Positions 36,191 through 46,307 are shown, numbered from the stretch's first letter. The stretch: DNA of 64,000 nucleotides from Faecalicatena contorta (GCF_021531975.1 NZ_JAFBIY010000003.1:1-64000), one strand, 5' to 3'. Translations and numbers: made by a program. Notes: generated by a model not told the origin, from the sequence alone.

Positions 36191-38785
36191 ATGAATATTA
36201 ATAAATTTACACAGAAGTCATTACAGGCTGTGCAGGACTGTGAGCGTGTTGCAATGGAATATGGCAACCAGGAAATCGAGCAGGAGCATCTCCTCTATGC
36301 ACTCCTTACACAAGATGACAGTCTTATAATGAAACTCATGGAAAAGATGAGCATTGATAAGAATGTGATCATCAATCGTGTGGAAGAAGCTCTGCGAAAG
36401 AGGACGAAAGTACAGGGTGGCCAGCAGTATGTGGGCCAGGATCTGAATAAAGCATTGATTCATGCAGAGGATGAAGCAAAGCAGATGGGTGATGAATATG
36501 TATCTGTGGAGCATCTGTTCCTTGCGCTTTTGAAATACGCGAATAAAGAGATGAAGAATATTTTCCGGGAACTTGGTATCAGCAGAGAAGGATTCCTGCA
36601 GGCACTTTCCACAGTAAGGGGCAATCAGAGAGTGACAAGTGATAATCCGGAAAGCACCTATGATACACTCAATAAGTATGGTTCTGATCTGGTGGAACGG
36701 GCGAGAGAGCAGAAACTGGACCCGGTGATCGGCAGAGACACAGAGATTCGTAACCTGATCCGTATTCTGTCAAGGAAGACAAAGAATAATCCGGTATTGA
36801 TCGGTGAGCCTGGTGTGGGTAAGACCGCAGTTGTAGAAGGGCTTGCGCAGCGGATCGTTCGCGGTGATGTGCCAGAGGGACTGAAGGATAAGACGATATT
36901 TTCGCTGGATATGGGTGCACTTGTTGCAGGTGCAAAATACAGAGGTGAGTTCGAGGAACGTCTGAAAGCAGTTCTTGAGGAAGTGAAGAACAGTGACGGT
37001 AAGATTATTCTCTTCATTGATGAGCTGCATACAATTGTCGGTGCCGGAAAGACGGATGGTGCCATGGATGCAGGAAATATGCTCAAACCAATGCTGGCAA
37101 GAGGTGAGCTCCACTGTATTGGAGCTACAACACTGGATGAGTATCGTCAGTATATTGAGAAGGATGCGGCATTGGAACGGCGTTTCCAGCCGGTTATGGT
37201 AGATGAACCAACAGTGGAAGATGCGATTTCGATTCTTCGTGGACTGAAAGAACGTTATGAGGTGTTCCATGGTGTAAAAATCACAGATGGTGCACTTGTG
37301 GCGGCAGCAACACTGTCTGACCGGTATATCTCTGACAGATTCCTGCCGGATAAGGCGATCGATCTTGTAGATGAGGCATGTGCTCTTATTAAGACAGAGC
37401 TGGATTCTATGCCGACAGAGCTGGACGAACTGCAGCGTAAGATTATGCAGCTGGAGATTGAAGAAGCAGCTCTTAAAAAGGAAGAAGACCGTCTGAGTAA
37501 GGAACGTCTGGAACATCTGCAGCAGGAGCTGGCAGAGCTCAGAGAAGAGTTTGCCGGTAAGAAAGCGCAGTGGGACAATGAGAAAGTTGGTATCGAACGT
37601 GTACAGCGGATTCGTGAAGAAATCGAGCAGGTAAATAAGGAGATTGAAAGAGCACAGCATTCCTATGATCTTGAAAAGGCGGCTGAACTTCAGTATGGAC
37701 GTCTCCCGCAGCTGCAGAAGCAGCTGGAGGCTGAGGAAGAGAAGGTAAAGGATGAGGATCTCTCTCTTGTACACGAAAGTGTGACAGATGAAGAAATCGG
37801 AAGAATTGTTTCCAGGTGGACGGGTATTCCGGTTGCGAAGCTAAATGAAAGTGAGAGAAGTAAGACACTTCATCTGGCCGATGAGCTCCATAAGCGTGTC
37901 ATTGGTCAGGACGAAGGCGTAGAGCTTGTGACTGAGGCAATCATCCGTTCCAAGGCAGGCATTAAGGATCCGACCAAGCCTATCGGTTCATTCTTGTTCC
38001 TTGGACCTACCGGTGTTGGTAAGACTGAACTCGCCAAGGCACTGGCAGAGAGCCTGTTTGACGATGAGAGCAATATGGTACGTATTGATATGAGTGAGTA
38101 TATGGAGAAATACTCCGTATCTCGTCTGATCGGAGCGCCTCCGGGATATGTAGGATATGATGAAGGCGGTCAGCTTACAGAGGCAGTCCGTAGAAAACCA
38201 TATTCTGTTGTACTTTTTGATGAAGTTGAGAAGGCACATCCGGATGTATTTAATGTGCTTCTGCAGGTGCTTGATGATGGCCGTATTACAGATTCTCAGG
38301 GAAGAACCGTAGATTTTAAGAATACGATTCTTATTATGACATCTAACATTGGTTCTTCTTACCTTCTTGACGGAATTGATGAGAATGGCAATATCAGTGA
38401 AGCAAGCCAGAAGGCGGTCATGGAAGATCTGCGTGCACATTTCAGACCGGAGTTTTTGAACCGTCTGGATGAAATGATTATGTTTAAGCCGTTGACGAAA
38501 GAAAATATTTATGACATTATTGACTTATTAGTAGCAGATGTCAACAAACGTCTTGAAGATAAGGAAATATCGATTGCGCTTACCGAAGCTGCCAAGAGTC
38601 AGGTAGTGGAAGGCGGATATGATCCTACCTACGGTGCACGTCCGCTGAAGCGTTACCTGCAGAAGAATGTAGAGACTCTTGCAGCAAGGCTGATGCTTCA
38701 GGGTGATATTGGTGCAGGAGAGACGATTGTGATTGACAGCGAAAATGGCAGATTAACGGCAAGGAGTCAAAGCGTGTGTCAATAA
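36191..38785 (+). CDS. clpB: ATP-dependent chaperone ClpB
   Basis: An 864-residue Hsp100 disaggregase: N-domain (about 1-145), first AAA+ with GEPGVGKT (about 205), the middle coiled coil (about 400-530, Glu/Lys/Leu-rich) and second AAA+ with [11 protein letters not shown] (about 605). It rescues aggregated proteins with DnaK. ATG 36191 follows AAGGAGG; the frame open from 36170 starts before that site. Control by HrcA through CIRCE is read from the promoter. Its last ten bases overlap dinB. Confidence 0.97.
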   Translation: MNINKFTQKSLQAVQDCERVAMEYGNQEIEQEHLLYALLTQDDSLIMKLMEKMSIDKNVIINRVEEALRKRTKVQGGQQYVGQDLNKALIHAEDEAKQMGDEYVSVEHLFLALLKYANKEMKNIFRELGISREGFLQALSTVRGNQRVTSDNPESTYDTLNKYGSDLVERAREQKLDPVIGRDTEIRNLIRILSRKTKNNPVLIGEPGVGKTAVVEGLAQRIVRGDVPEGLKDKTIFSLDMGALVAGAKYRGEFEERLKAVLEEVKNSDGKIILFIDELHTIVGAGKTDGAMDAGNMLKPMLARGELHCIGATTLDEYRQYIEKDAALERRFQPVMVDEPTVEDAISILRGLKERYEVFHGVKITDGALVAAATLSDRYISDRFLPDKAIDLVDEACALIKTELDSMPTELDELQRKIMQLEIEEAALKKEEDRLSKERLEHLQQELAELREEFAGKKAQWDNEKVGIERVQRIREEIEQVNKEIERAQHSYDLEKAAELQYGRLPQLQKQLEAEEEKVKDEDLSLVHESVTDEEIGRIVSRWTGIPVAKLNESERSKTLHLADELHKRVIGQDEGVELVTEAIIRSKAGIKDPTKPIGSFLFLGPTGVGKTELAKALAESLFDDESNMVRIDMSEYMEKYSVSRLIGAPPGYVGYDEGGQLTEAVRRKPYSVVLFDEVEKAHPDVFNVLLQVLDDGRITDSQGRTVDFKNTILIMTSNIGSSYLLDGIDENGNISEASQKAVMEDLRAHFRPEFLNRLDEMIMFKPLTKENIYDIIDLLVADVNKRLEDKEISIALTEAAKSQVVEGGYDPTYGARPLKRYLQKNVETLAARLMLQGDIGAGETIVIDSENGRLTARSQSVCQ

Positions 38786-39987
38786 TATTCCATATTGATG
38801 TGAATTCTGCGTACCTGAGCTGGACCGCAGTAGAACAACTGAAGAATGGAAAAGAAACGGATATTCGTACTATCCCGGCTATCATAGGCGGTGATCAGAA
38901 GTCCCGCCATGGGGTGGTGCTGGCGAAGTCTGTCCCTGCGAAAAAATATGGCATTCACACCGGGGAACCGGTGGCGAATGCCTTTCGTAAGTGCCCGAAT
39001 CTTGTGATGGAACCGCCGGATCATCGTCTGTATTCTGCTTACAGCCGAAGGCTTATGGATTTTCTTAAGACATATACGCCGGATATTGAGCAGGTCAGTG
39101 TGGACGAATGCTATATGGATTTTACCGGAATTGCTTCCCGGTATTATTCTCCTGTGACGGCGGCACTGGAAATCAAAGATGAGGTAAAGAAAAGATTTGG
39201 ATTTACGGTAAATATCGGTATTTCCAGTGTAAAGGTCCTGGCAAAGATGGCATCGGATTTTGAGAAGCCCGATAAGGTGCATACATTATTTCCAGAAGAA
39301 ATACAGGTGAAAATGTGGCCTCTCCCGGTGGAGGAGCTTTATATGGCGGGACGTTCCAGTGTAGAGACACTTCGTAAGCTGGAAATACGTACCATTGGGG
39401 AGCTGGCGCAGGCAGATCCGAAGATACTGGAGCTGCATCTCAAGAGTCATGGGCGAAGACTATGGGAGTTTGCAAATGGGATGGATGACTCAGAGGTGGA
39501 GACGAGCCCGTCAGAAGCAAAAGGAATCGGGAATTCGACAACACTTTCCAGAGATGCTGTGACGGAGGAAGAGGCAAGAAAAGTCCTGCTTGGTCTGGCG
39601 GAGAGTGTAGGAGGAAGACTTAGAAAAGCGGGACAGAAAGCAGGTATGCTGAGTGTGGAGATCAAGTATCATAATTTTGAGAGCTGTTCACATCAGCGTA
39701 AGCTTCCAAGGCCGACAAACAGCGACCAGGTTATTTATCATACAGCTGTTGAGCTTTTCCGGGAACTTTGGAATCATGAGCCGGTTCGTCTCCTTGGCAT
39801 TCGCAGTTCCAGGCTTACAGAAGAAGGTGAGCCGGAACAGTTGAGTATTTTCGACATACAGTTTGAAAGGGAGAAGACTGTCACAGACAAAAAGCATGAA
39901 AAACTGGATAAAGCTCTGGATAAGATGCGAGAAAAATATGGAGAAAATGTGGTAATCAGAGGAAGCAGTCTTGACAAATTTTCTTAA
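38776..39987 (+). CDS. dinB: DNA polymerase IV-type Y-family polymerase
   Basis: A 403-residue Y-family translesion polymerase. Catalytic acids are visible in [12 protein letters not shown] (Asp8) and SVDECYMDF (Asp-Glu near 107-108). The little-finger domain fills the C-terminal 120 residues. The start is GTG 38776, with AAGGAG (38760-38765) ahead of it inside clpB. Coupling to the heat-shock gene clpB is unusual for a mutagenic polymerase; no LexA box is visible upstream. Confidence 0.93.
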   Translation: MSIIFHIDVNSAYLSWTAVEQLKNGKETDIRTIPAIIGGDQKSRHGVVLAKSVPAKKYGIHTGEPVANAFRKCPNLVMEPPDHRLYSAYSRRLMDFLKTYTPDIEQVSVDECYMDFTGIASRYYSPVTAALEIKDEVKKRFGFTVNIGISSVKVLAKMASDFEKPDKVHTLFPEEIQVKMWPLPVEELYMAGRSSVETLRKLEIRTIGELAQADPKILELHLKSHGRRLWEFANGMDDSEVETSPSEAKGIGNSTTLSRDAVTEEEARKVLLGLAESVGGRLRKAGQKAGMLSVEIKYHNFESCSHQRKLPRPTNSDQVIYHTAVELFRELWNHEPVRLLGIRSSRLTEEGEPEQLSIFDIQFEREKTVTDKKHEKLDKALDKMREKYGENVVIRGSSLDKFS

Positions 39988-40055
39988 AAATGTATACTTA
40001 CTACTATAAGAGCAGTTGCGAATTATATTTATATATAGTTTGCAGCTGTTTTTTT
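39971..40055 (+). promoter_or_regulatory. Promoter followed by hairpin/terminator ahead of yitT-like gene
   Basis: TTGACA (39971-39976), 16 bases, TATACT (39993-39998) form a strong promoter that starts inside the end of dinB. Right behind it a stem (about 40012-40021 with 40040-40049) and a run of seven T form a terminator. It ends dinB transcripts, and since it also follows the promoter it could attenuate the yitT-like gene. Confidence 0.6.
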
Positions 40056-40092
40056 GGTTTGTGTTCATGTAAAGAGATGGAGGGTTTTGATT

Positions 40093-40962
40093 ATGAATAA
40101 AATAAACTGGAAGGAAATGATGATCGATCTGCTGGTGGATGTTGCTGCAAGTATCGTGATCGCAGTAGGCGTATATAATTTCGCTCTTAGTGCCAATTTC
40201 CCGGTAGCCGGATTCTCGGGAATTGCTATTATACTATATCATTTGCTGGGGATTCCGGTCGGTATCGGAACAATTATTCTTAATATTCCGGTAGCAATCT
40301 TTTGTTATAAATTTCTGGGCAAGGAATTTTTCCTTAAGTCAGTGAAATCCATGGTGATTTCTTCAATATTTATGGATTATGTTGCTCCGCTTTTCCCGGT
40401 TTATCATGGAAGCCGCCTGTTGGCAGCACTCTGTATGGGTGTTCTCTGCGGTATCGGATATGCAATGATCTTCATGAGAGGTTCCTCAACAGGTGGCCAG
40501 GATTTCATCAGTGTTGCGATCAAGAAAGTAAAACCACATATGAGCCTTGGAATTATCACATTTGCCCTTGATATCTGCACCATTATCCTGGGAAGTATTC
40601 TCGTTTTTAAAGATGTGGATGGACTCATCTATGGTATTATTGTAACGTATCTCATGGCAATCGTAATGGACAGAATCATGTATGGTATTGATGAAGGTAA
40701 GATGACCTTTATCGTAACAGAACATGGTGATAAAGTGGCTGAGCAGATTGATGCATACTCCGGCAGAGGTTCTACCATTCTTCATGGAATGGGCAGTTTC
40801 TCAAAGAGAGAGAAAGACGTAGTCATGTGTGCCTGCAATAATAAGCAGATGTACACGATCAAGAAAATGGTTCACAATATTGACCCACAGGCATTTACGA
40901 TTATTATGGAGTCAAATGAAGTAGTGGGAGAAGGATTCAAAGAAGAGATAAAGGATATTTAA
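40093..40962 (+). CDS. YitT family membrane protein
   Basis: A 289-residue protein with five or six membrane helices (DUF161, about 1-200) and a C-terminal DUF2179 domain (about 210-285, FIVTEHGDKVAEQI... CACNNKQMYTIKKMV). Function of the family is unclear; some relatives are linked to uptake or sensing. TGGAGG precedes ATG 40093. The stop TAA is two bases from the left arm of the large structured repeat. Confidence 0.88.
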   Translation: MNKINWKEMMIDLLVDVAASIVIAVGVYNFALSANFPVAGFSGIAIILYHLLGIPVGIGTIILNIPVAIFCYKFLGKEFFLKSVKSMVISSIFMDYVAPLFPVYHGSRLLAALCMGVLCGIGYAMIFMRGSSTGGQDFISVAIKKVKPHMSLGIITFALDICTIILGSILVFKDVDGLIYGIIVTYLMAIVMDRIMYGIDEGKMTFIVTEHGDKVAEQIDAYSGRGSTILHGMGSFSKREKDVVMCACNNKQMYTIKKMVHNIDPQAFTIIMESNEVVGEGFKEEIKDI

Positions 40963-40964
40963 TT

Positions 40965-41612
40965 GGAAATTTAGTGCAGAAGTTTTAAGGATTAAAAGAC
41001 GGCTGTAAGAAAGGTAACCTGATGCTTTGTTTCCTGACCAGTCGTTTACAATCCATAACTTCAAAAGGATAAAATATAACAGACATCAGATAGATTCACG
41101 GAGAACTCCTCATGAGTTCATCCGTTCAGCTATCTTCTCGCCTTGTACCTGAAGTACAAGACTCGGTCTGTATATTTTGTCCTTTTTCAGTAACGGATTG
41201 TATCACTCTTCTACGGAAACAAAGCACCAGGTTTCTCTTCTTACAGCCTGTTCTTTTAACACCTCAAATCTTTACACTACAATTTCTGGGTAGAATATGC
41301 CGGCGACAGGCTTTAGCAATGTATCATATTCTCAGGCGTTAGAAATGTTACGATGCCAGTAAACTGTGGCATACACTTTATACCTTGAAATTTGCCGTGT
41401 AGTAAATGGTAGCAGATATCGGCAGGAGAAAGTGACGAGGTAAGCAGGAGCCCCGGAAAATCCGCCCCGAAGCTGTTAGAGCGCGAAAAACAGGCGTTGA
41501 TTTATCGTCTGCTTTTCGCGCTCTTATAGATTCGTGGGCTAGTTGCAGGGGCGAATGCGTCGAGGCGCTTTCTCCTGCCGATACTGCGTATCACTTACTA
41601 CACTAAATTTCC
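40965..41612. repeat. Large structured repeat with inverted ends (copy C1)
   Basis: A 648-bp non-coding element that fills the gap between two convergent stop codons. The ends GGAAATTTAGTG (40965-40976) and CACTAAATTTCC (41601-41612) are perfect inverted repeats. Inside are long helices: 41066-41084 with 41166-41183, enclosing 41088-41093/41130-41135, 41099-41108/41114-41124 and hairpin 41142-41160; 41275-41290 with about 41384-41403; 41413-41432 with 41568-41586; and hairpin 41478-41489/41513-41524. Copy C2 keeps these pairings with different bases, so the structure rather than the sequence is selected. Between the helices, single-stranded blocks are conserved, such as GAGGTAAG and CCGAAGCTGTTAGAGCGC. 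No open frame is shared by the copies. A structured RNA, a ssDNA-mobilised element, or both. Confidence 0.85.
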
Positions 41613-41614
41613 AG

Positions 41615-42916
41615 TTATAAGCAACACTTCTCTAATGTCGTGAAGAATTCCGGATAGGATACATCTACGCACTGGGCATTTTCTATTGTTGTCTCGCCTT
41701 GTGCGTTTATGCCTGCGATCGCGAAGGACATGGCGATACGGTGATCCAGAAAGCTCTGGATATGTGCACCTTTAAGTGGAGTGCCACCTTCAATGATCAT
41801 ACCGTCTTCTGTCGGTGTGATATTTCCGCCCATTGCCTGGAGGTTGGAAACGACAGTATCAATGCGGTTTGTTTCTTTTACTTTTAGTTCCGCTGCATCA
41901 CGGATAACAGTAGTGCCTTCGGCATTAGCTGCCATGACTGCGATGACAGGAATCTCATCGATCAATGTTGGTATCAGGTCACCTTCAATCACAGTGCCCT
42001 TTAAGTTGCTGGATCTAACCAGGATGTCGGCACGCTCCTCACCGCCCTGTACACAGGAGTTGATCATTGTGATATCAGCTCCCATAGCCTTGCAGACTCT
42101 CAGAAAACCATCCCTGGTAGGATTTGTTCCTACGTTTTTTACTAATAACTCAGAGTCTGGGACGATAAGGGCAGCAGCAATAAAGTAGGCAGCTGATGAG
42201 ATATCACCGGGAACGGTGATCTTCTGTCCATAAAGTTCTGTGCACGGAAGAATGTGTGCAGTTGCACTTCCATTTTCGTGTGTCTTGGATGTGACCTGTG
42301 CGCCGAAACTTTTAAGCATCAGTTCTGTATGATTGCGTGACAGTGCCGGTTCGGTTACAGACGTCTCACCGTCTGCATAAAGTCCTGCAAGGAGAACGGC
42401 AGATTTCACCTGAGCTGAAGCGACCGGAGAAGAATAATCAATGCCGTGCAACGTGCCGGGTTCTATTTTCAGAGGTGCACAGTTATTACCGTTTAAGCTG
42501 GTAATGTGTGCTCCCATGCTGTTTAAAGGTGTCATGATACGCCTCATCGGACGGGAGTTTAAAGAGGCATCACCGGACATGACAGAAGCAAAATTCTGTC
42601 CGGATAAGATACCGGACATCAGACGTGTGGTTGTACCACTGTTTCCAACATCAAGTGTATTTTGTGGCGCGGTCAGACCACGCATTCCCTTTCCGTGAAC
42701 GAATAGGGAAGCCCCTTTTCTTTCGATGTTGATTCCCATGCTCTGAAAACAGCCGATGGTTGAAAGGCAATCTGCGCCCTCCAGGAAATTTGTGATTTCT
42801 GTTGTGCCAAGGGCAATGGAACCGAACATAACAGAACGGTGTGAAATCGATTTATCCCCGGGGATCATTATCTCTCCCCGGATGCTTTTTACAGGATTTA
42901 TTTTTCTAACGCTCAT
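41615..42916 (-). CDS. aroA: 3-phosphoshikimate 1-carboxyvinyltransferase (EPSP synthase)
   Basis: A 433-residue EPSP synthase of the shikimate pathway. It has IPGDKSISHRSVM at the N-terminus, GNSGTTTRLMSG near 95, and the C-terminal DHRIAMSFAIAG. ATG 42916 overlaps the end of tyrA, so the two are translationally coupled; the longer open frame is not needed. The stop codon TAA lies two bases from the right arm of the structured repeat, so the gene may have acquired its end there, though the length is normal for the family. Confidence 0.96.
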   Translation of the reverse strand: MSVRKINPVKSIRGEIMIPGDKSISHRSVMFGSIALGTTEITNFLEGADCLSTIGCFQSMGINIERKGASLFVHGKGMRGLTAPQNTLDVGNSGTTTRLMSGILSGQNFASVMSGDASLNSRPMRRIMTPLNSMGAHITSLNGNNCAPLKIEPGTLHGIDYSSPVASAQVKSAVLLAGLYADGETSVTEPALSRNHTELMLKSFGAQVTSKTHENGSATAHILPCTELYGQKITVPGDISSAAYFIAAALIVPDSELLVKNVGTNPTRDGFLRVCKAMGADITMINSCVQGGEERADILVRSSNLKGTVIEGDLIPTLIDEIPVIAVMAANAEGTTVIRDAAELKVKETNRIDTVVSNLQAMGGNITPTEDGMIIEGGTPLKGAHIQSFLDHRIAMSFAIAGINAQGETTIENAQCVDVSYPEFFTTLEKCCL

Positions 42917-44000
42917 AAACAATGTACCTGAATTTTTGCAGTAATTCCGCAGCTTTCTTAGAGGAAGCTTCATCGTAGAATTCTATGCGCAAAACCCCTT
43001 CTTCAAATTCTCTGTTATTTACAATACCGATATTTTTAATATTCAGACCGTTGGAGGCAAGAATCGTAGCAATGGCAGCAATCCCCCCTGCCTCATCAAT
43101 GATATCACAGTATACAGTGTAAGCCTTCTTAATCGGACCAACGGATGAACTTGGAATGGAATTACGATAATTCCTTGAAGAATCAAACCATTGGAAAAGC
43201 CCTGTTTCGTCCTCTGTATCTACCAGTTCTTTAACCTGTGCAAGTGTCTGAATATAATTACCCAGAATCTGAGATATATTTTCCTTATTCTTCAGGCAGA
43301 TATGCTGCCACATGGTAGGGGAGGAAGAAGCGATTCTTGTAATATCTTTAAAACCGCCTGCAGCCAGATGTTTCATAAGTTCTTCCTTTGTATCTGTATT
43401 GCGGACAAAATTCACAAGAGTCGATGCAATGATATGTGGAAGATGACTGATTGTTCCTGTTACATAGTCATGCTCTTCATAATCCAGCACGATGGGAATC
43501 GCTTTCAGACTTTCTACAAAAGCCTGATATTTAGCCAGTTTTTCTTTTGACACTGTGGCAGACGGCGTCAGCACATAGTAAGCATTTTCAATCAACATTG
43601 CTTTGGAATTGGTGTAGCCGCTTTTTTCAGAGCCTGCCATCGGGTGTCCACCGATAAAGTAATCTTCGATACCAAGATTTTTTACTTCTATATGAATACT
43701 TGTTTTTACACTGCCCACATCTGTAAGGATACAGTCATCATGCAGATAAGGAACAAGCTGTTTTAAGTAAGCCGTATTAAATGATACCGGTGTACACAGG
43801 AAGATATAAGTGCATCCGCGAAAATTATCATCAATTGTTGTAGCTGCAACATCAATAACAGATTCCTGCGTAGCCAGTGCAAGCGCTTCTTTATTTTTAT
43901 CATAAGCGATTATTTCGTAATCCGGATAGTACTGGCGGATAGCCCTGGCAATGGAACCACCAATAAGACCCAGACCGATAAAGCCGATTTTGTCTCTCAT
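42906..44000 (-). CDS. tyrA: Prephenate dehydrogenase with ACT domain
   Basis: A 364-residue NAD-dependent prephenate dehydrogenase of tyrosine synthesis. Rossmann motif GFIGLGLIGGSIA at the N-terminus, GGHPMAGSEKSGY near 125, and a C-terminal ACT domain (about 290-360, DEAGGIAAIATILASNGLNI) for feedback by an amino acid. AAGGAGG precedes the ATG. Promoter and a GGGGACGGGG repeat lie upstream; aroA follows. Confidence 0.95.
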   Translation of the reverse strand: MRDKIGFIGLGLIGGSIARAIRQYYPDYEIIAYDKNKEALALATQESVIDVAATTIDDNFRGCTYIFLCTPVSFNTAYLKQLVPYLHDDCILTDVGSVKTSIHIEVKNLGIEDYFIGGHPMAGSEKSGYTNSKAMLIENAYYVLTPSATVSKEKLAKYQAFVESLKAIPIVLDYEEHDYVTGTISHLPHIIASTLVNFVRNTDTKEELMKHLAAGGFKDITRIASSSPTMWQHICLKNKENISQILGNYIQTLAQVKELVDTEDETGLFQWFDSSRNYRNSIPSSSVGPIKKAYTVYCDIIDEAGGIAAIATILASNGLNIKNIGIVNNREFEEGVLRIEFYDEASSKKAAELLQKFRYIVYER

Positions 44001-44017
44001 GAAAGACCTCCTTTTTT

Positions 44018-44079
44018 AATTGGGGACGGGGTATTTTTCAAATTACCCCGTCCCCAATTCATTTTACCCTGTCCCTTTT
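44018..44079. repeat. GGGGACGGGG hairpin repeat with CCCTGTCCC tail (copy 4)
   Basis: Hairpin AATTGGGGACGGGG/CCCCGTCCCCAATT (44018-44059) plus the tail TTTTACCCTGTCCCTTTT (44062-44079), same order as copy 1. It is in the leader of tyrA, 18 bases before the start codon, so it is the one copy that lies at a gene 5' end. Confidence 0.85.
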
Positions 44080-44089
44080 GAAATGTCAA
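44061..44089 (-). promoter_or_regulatory. Promoter of tyrA-aroA, made partly from repeat sequence
   Basis: On the minus strand, TTGACA (44089-44084), a 17-base spacer and TAAAAT (44066-44061). The -10 box and most of the spacer belong to the repeat tail (GGGACAGGGTAAAA), and the hairpin would sit at the 5' end of the transcript. Confidence 0.65.
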
Positions 44090-44146
44090 CACTATGGCAC
44101 TTTAAAGTGAAAAAGCAATAATAATTGTAAATATTGCATAAATGAG

Positions 44147-44175
44147 TTGTAATGGCTCTGATTTTTTAGTACAAT
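44147..44175 (+). promoter_or_regulatory. Promoter of the EF-G-like gene
   Basis: -35 TTGTAA (44147-44152), 17-base spacer, -10 TACAAT (44170-44175), 40 bases before the start. Confidence 0.65.
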
Positions 44176-44215
44176 GTTTACATGAGATTTTACTAACGCA
44201 AGGAGGCAGCGAATT

Positions 44216-46291
44216 ATGAAAGTATACAGAACTGATGAAATCAGAAATGTCGTTCTTCTGGGACATGGCGGAAGCGGAAAGACGAGTCTTGTAGAGGCTA
44301 TGGCTTATGTATCAGGAGCAACAAATCGTATGGGAAAGGTTGCGGACAAGAATACGATTAGTGATTTTGATAAAGAGGAGCAGAAGCGTGAGTTTTCAAT
44401 CAGTACAACATTAGTACCAATCGAGTGGGAAAAAGCGAAGATCAATGTGCTGGATACACCGGGTTATTTCGACTTTGTGGGAGAAGTTGAAGAGGCAGTA
44501 AGTGCAGCGGATGCAGCGGTTATCGTAGTATCCGGTAAGGCCGGTGTGGAAGTTGGAACGGAAAAGGCATGGGAGCTTTGTGACAAGTATAATCTTCCGA
44601 GAATGGTATATGTTACAGAGATGGACGTTGACGATGCAAGTTTCCGTCAGGTAGTTCAGGATCTGACAGACAGATACGGTAAAGTGATTGCTCCACATTT
44701 CCAGCCGATCCGTGAGAATGAGAAGTTGGTCGGATATGTTAATGTCATCAAGAACGCAGGAAGACGTTACACAGGTGTTGGACAGAGAGAGGAATGCGAG
44801 ATTCCGGATTACTGTAAACCGAATCTTGAGATCTATCGTGAGAAACTTCTGGAAGCAGTTGCAGAGATCAGTGACGAGTACATGGAGAGATACTTTTCCG
44901 GTGATGAGTTCTCTGTAGAAGAGATCCGTGCAGCAATGCGTACAGAGGTTATGGAAGGAAGCATCGTTCCGGTTGCTATGGGATCTAATGTTCAGGCACA
45001 GGGTGTTGCAAACCTGTTATCTGATATCGTAAGATTTTTCCCAAGCCCGGACTGGAGAGAATGTGCAGGTATCAATCGTAAGACAAATGAGATCTATGAA
45101 GCAAATTACGATTTCGCAAAAGCAAAATCTGCGTATGTATTTAAGACAATGGTTGACCCGTTCATCGGTAAATACTCCTTTATCAAGGTTTGTTCCGGTG
45201 TATTAAAGGGAGAAGATACACTTTACAATGCAGACACAGAGACAGATGAAAAACTGGGCAAGATCTATACAATGGTTGGAAACAAACCAGTAGAAGTTCC
45301 GGAATTATTTGCAGGTGATATTGGTGCGATCGCGAAGCTTACAGCTACAAAGACAGGCGATACTCTTTCTGCAAAGGGAACTCCGATTTTATTTGGTAAG
45401 ACAGAGTATTCTAAGCCATATACATATATGAAATATGTGACAAAGAATAAAGGCGATGAGGATAAAGTGTCTCAGGCACTTCAGAAGATGATGGCAGAGG
45501 ATGTGACTCTTAAGGTTGTAAATGACAGTGAGAATCGTCAGACACTGCTTTATGGTATGGGAGATCAGCATCTGGAGATTGCAGTAAGCAAGCTGGCAGA
45601 AAGATACAAATGTGAAGTAACTCTTGAGACTCCGAAGGTTGCATTCAGAGAGACGATCAAGAAGAATTCTGATGTGGATACGAAGTACAAGAAACAGTCC
45701 GGCGGACATGGACAGTATGGTCATGTTAAGATGAGATTTGAACCTTCCGGTGATCTGGAGACTCCATATGTATTCGAAGAATGTGTAGTTGGTGGAGCGG
45801 TTCCGAAGAACTACTTCCCGGCAGTAGAAAAGGGTCTCCAGGAATCTGTTCAGAAGGGACCTCTTGCCGGATATCCGGTTGTTGGTGTGAAGGCTACACT
45901 TTACGATGGATCTTATCATCCGGTAGATTCATCAGAAATGGCATTCAAGACTGCCACAAGCCAGGCATTTAAGAAGGGATTCATGGAAGCATCTCCGATT
46001 CTTCTTGAACCAATCGCTTCTATTAAGGTAATTGTTCCGGATGATTACACAGGAGATGTTATGGGTGATCTGAATAAGCGCCGTGGCCGAGTGCTTGGAA
46101 TGAATCCGGTATCAGGCGGATATCAGGAAATCGTTGCAGATATTCCAATGACAGGTCTGTTTGGATATTGTACAACACTCCGTTCTATGACAGGTGGAAG
46201 AGGAAATTATTCATATGAGTTTGCTCGTTATGAACAGGCTCCGTCTGATGTACAGGAAGCTGAGATTGCAAAAAGAGCATCTGAGGAATAA
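44216..46291 (+). CDS. Elongation factor G paralogue (EF-G2-like)
   Basis: A 691-residue protein with the five-domain layout of EF-G. The G domain departs from consensus: P-loop GHGGSGKTSL, switch II DTPGYFDF with Tyr in place of the catalytic His, and TEMD where the guanine-specificity motif NKMD is expected. It is thus not the main EF-G; other EF-G2 proteins share the Tyr change and can lack normal GTPase activity. Domain IV (KKQSGGHGQYGHVKM) is normal. AAGGAGGCAGCG precedes the start. It stands alone with its own promoter and terminator, not next to ribosomal genes. Confidence 0.92.
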   Translation: MKVYRTDEIRNVVLLGHGGSGKTSLVEAMAYVSGATNRMGKVADKNTISDFDKEEQKREFSISTTLVPIEWEKAKINVLDTPGYFDFVGEVEEAVSAADAAVIVVSGKAGVEVGTEKAWELCDKYNLPRMVYVTEMDVDDASFRQVVQDLTDRYGKVIAPHFQPIRENEKLVGYVNVIKNAGRRYTGVGQREECEIPDYCKPNLEIYREKLLEAVAEISDEYMERYFSGDEFSVEEIRAAMRTEVMEGSIVPVAMGSNVQAQGVANLLSDIVRFFPSPDWRECAGINRKTNEIYEANYDFAKAKSAYVFKTMVDPFIGKYSFIKVCSGVLKGEDTLYNADTETDEKLGKIYTMVGNKPVEVPELFAGDIGAIAKLTATKTGDTLSAKGTPILFGKTEYSKPYTYMKYVTKNKGDEDKVSQALQKMMAEDVTLKVVNDSENRQTLLYGMGDQHLEIAVSKLAERYKCEVTLETPKVAFRETIKKNSDVDTKYKKQSGGHGQYGHVKMRFEPSGDLETPYVFEECVVGGAVPKNYFPAVEKGLQESVQKGPLAGYPVVGVKATLYDGSYHPVDSSEMAFKTATSQAFKKGFMEASPILLEPIASIKVIVPDDYTGDVMGDLNKRRGRVLGMNPVSGGYQEIVADIPMTGLFGYCTTLRSMTGGRGNYSYEFARYEQAPSDVQEAEIAKRASEE

Positions 46292-46307
46292 AGAAATGTA
46301 GGAAGAA

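Noticed and set aside
41112-41342. 76-codon frame inside repeat C1
   Set aside because: It is not preserved in the related copy C2 and crosses helices with compensatory changes, which points to RNA structure, not protein.
40965-41612. Group I or group II intron, or HEARO/IscB-type RNA
   Set aside because: I do not see domain V, the group I core segments or an adjacent ORF; the inverted ends and intergenic sites also do not fit an intron. A covariance search would be decisive.
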